From: Stenotrophomonas tumulicola
GTDB lineage: Bacteria > Pseudomonadota > Gammaproteobacteria > Xanthomonadales > Xanthomonadaceae
Direction of reading: 5' to 3'
DNA: 64,000 nt
NCBI RefSeq assembly: GCF_014117215.1
Contig: NZ_JACGXS010000001.1
Location: forward strand, 992,001 to 1,056,000
Below, one piece after another: positions 63,915 through 64,000 of the stretch. Each line of letters begins with the position of its first letter. Within the stretch, counting starts at the first letter, position 1. Under the pieces are notes generated by a model, which had not been told where the DNA came from, ran no database searches, and worked only from the letters and a program-made list of their open reading frames with translations. A program made the position numbers and the translations under genes.

Positions 63915-64000
63915 CTACAACGGAACAACCAATCGTTCCTTCAGCATCTCAAGGGCCACTTCCAGGCCGGCGTCATCCGCGTCATATGGAGCGCCGAACA
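63915..64000 (-). CDS. 3' end of a gene cut by the right edge
   Basis: A minus-strand frame is open from the window edge to a TAG at 63915-63917. The visible end reads FGAPYDADDAGLEVALEMLK and then ERLVVPL, which looks like a real C-terminus. It is probably in one operon with the phosphatase gene. Too little is present to name it. Confidence 0.55.
   Translation of the reverse strand, partial: FGAPYDADDAGLEVALEMLKERLVVPL

Overview
The window reads as a chromosomal segment of a high-GC gammaproteobacterium, most likely Stenotrophomonas or a close Lysobacteraceae relative. The LpxR-type lipid A deacylase and the molybdenum block have strongly GC-biased third positions. Long stretches between them have lower, more mixed GC and accessory gene content. 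The genus call is an inference from gene content and style, not from a marker gene.

Layout. (1) 1-22 kb is a defence-type island: the 3' part of a giant helical-repeat protein cut by the left edge; a PD-(D/E)XK nuclease-STAND ATPase; a complete type I Wadjet operon (jetABCD); a divergent WYL regulator with three contiguous 17-bp palindromic repeats in the shared promoter; an alpha/beta-hydrolase plus caspase-like protease pair that I cannot match to a named system; and a small HEPN protein. (2) 22.1-23.9 kb holds a membrane-anchored flavodoxin and the core-like lpxR gene. (3) 24.4-47 kb is a formaldehyde/stress island. It carries a CDF transporter, gfa, adhC, an NDH-2/nitrilase/GNAT/SnoaL operon, a LysR regulator, and an operon of DUF3422, S-formylglutathione hydrolase, a second NDH-2, RarA and class II UvrA. 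These are followed by frmR with its operator, uvrB, a bestrophin channel and a sigma-54-type two-component system. (4) 47.5-54.8 kb is a tightly coupled molybdate import and Moco synthesis operon (moaA-moaCB-moeA-moaD-moaE-mobA-orf-modABC). Its last gene, modC, runs into low-information sequence at the island junction. (5) 54.8-61 kb holds a YdeP/FdhF-type molybdoenzyme, divergent fdhD and a CioAB-type bd oxidase. (6) 61.2-64 kb holds two unknown proteins and a dual-specificity-phosphatase-like protein, with one more gene cut by the right edge.

How the parts fit. In region 3 formaldehyde is bound to glutathione (Gfa), oxidised (AdhC) and hydrolysed to formate (FghA). The NER-type proteins UvrA2 and UvrB, together with RarA, would deal with the DNA damage formaldehyde causes. 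FrmR has a recognisable operator. A near-identical 52-bp element lies upstream of both adhC and the SnoaL operon next to the LysR gene, suggesting one shared regulon. Regions 4 and 5 form a self-contained molybdoenzyme unit: metal uptake, cofactor synthesis, the enzyme, its sulfurtransferase and a terminal oxidase.

The best candidates for something undescribed are the hydrolase-caspase pair beside Wadjet, the WYL repeat operator between them, and the nuclease-STAND gene at the end of the Wadjet operon. I found no CRISPR array, tRNA, rRNA or intact insertion sequence.
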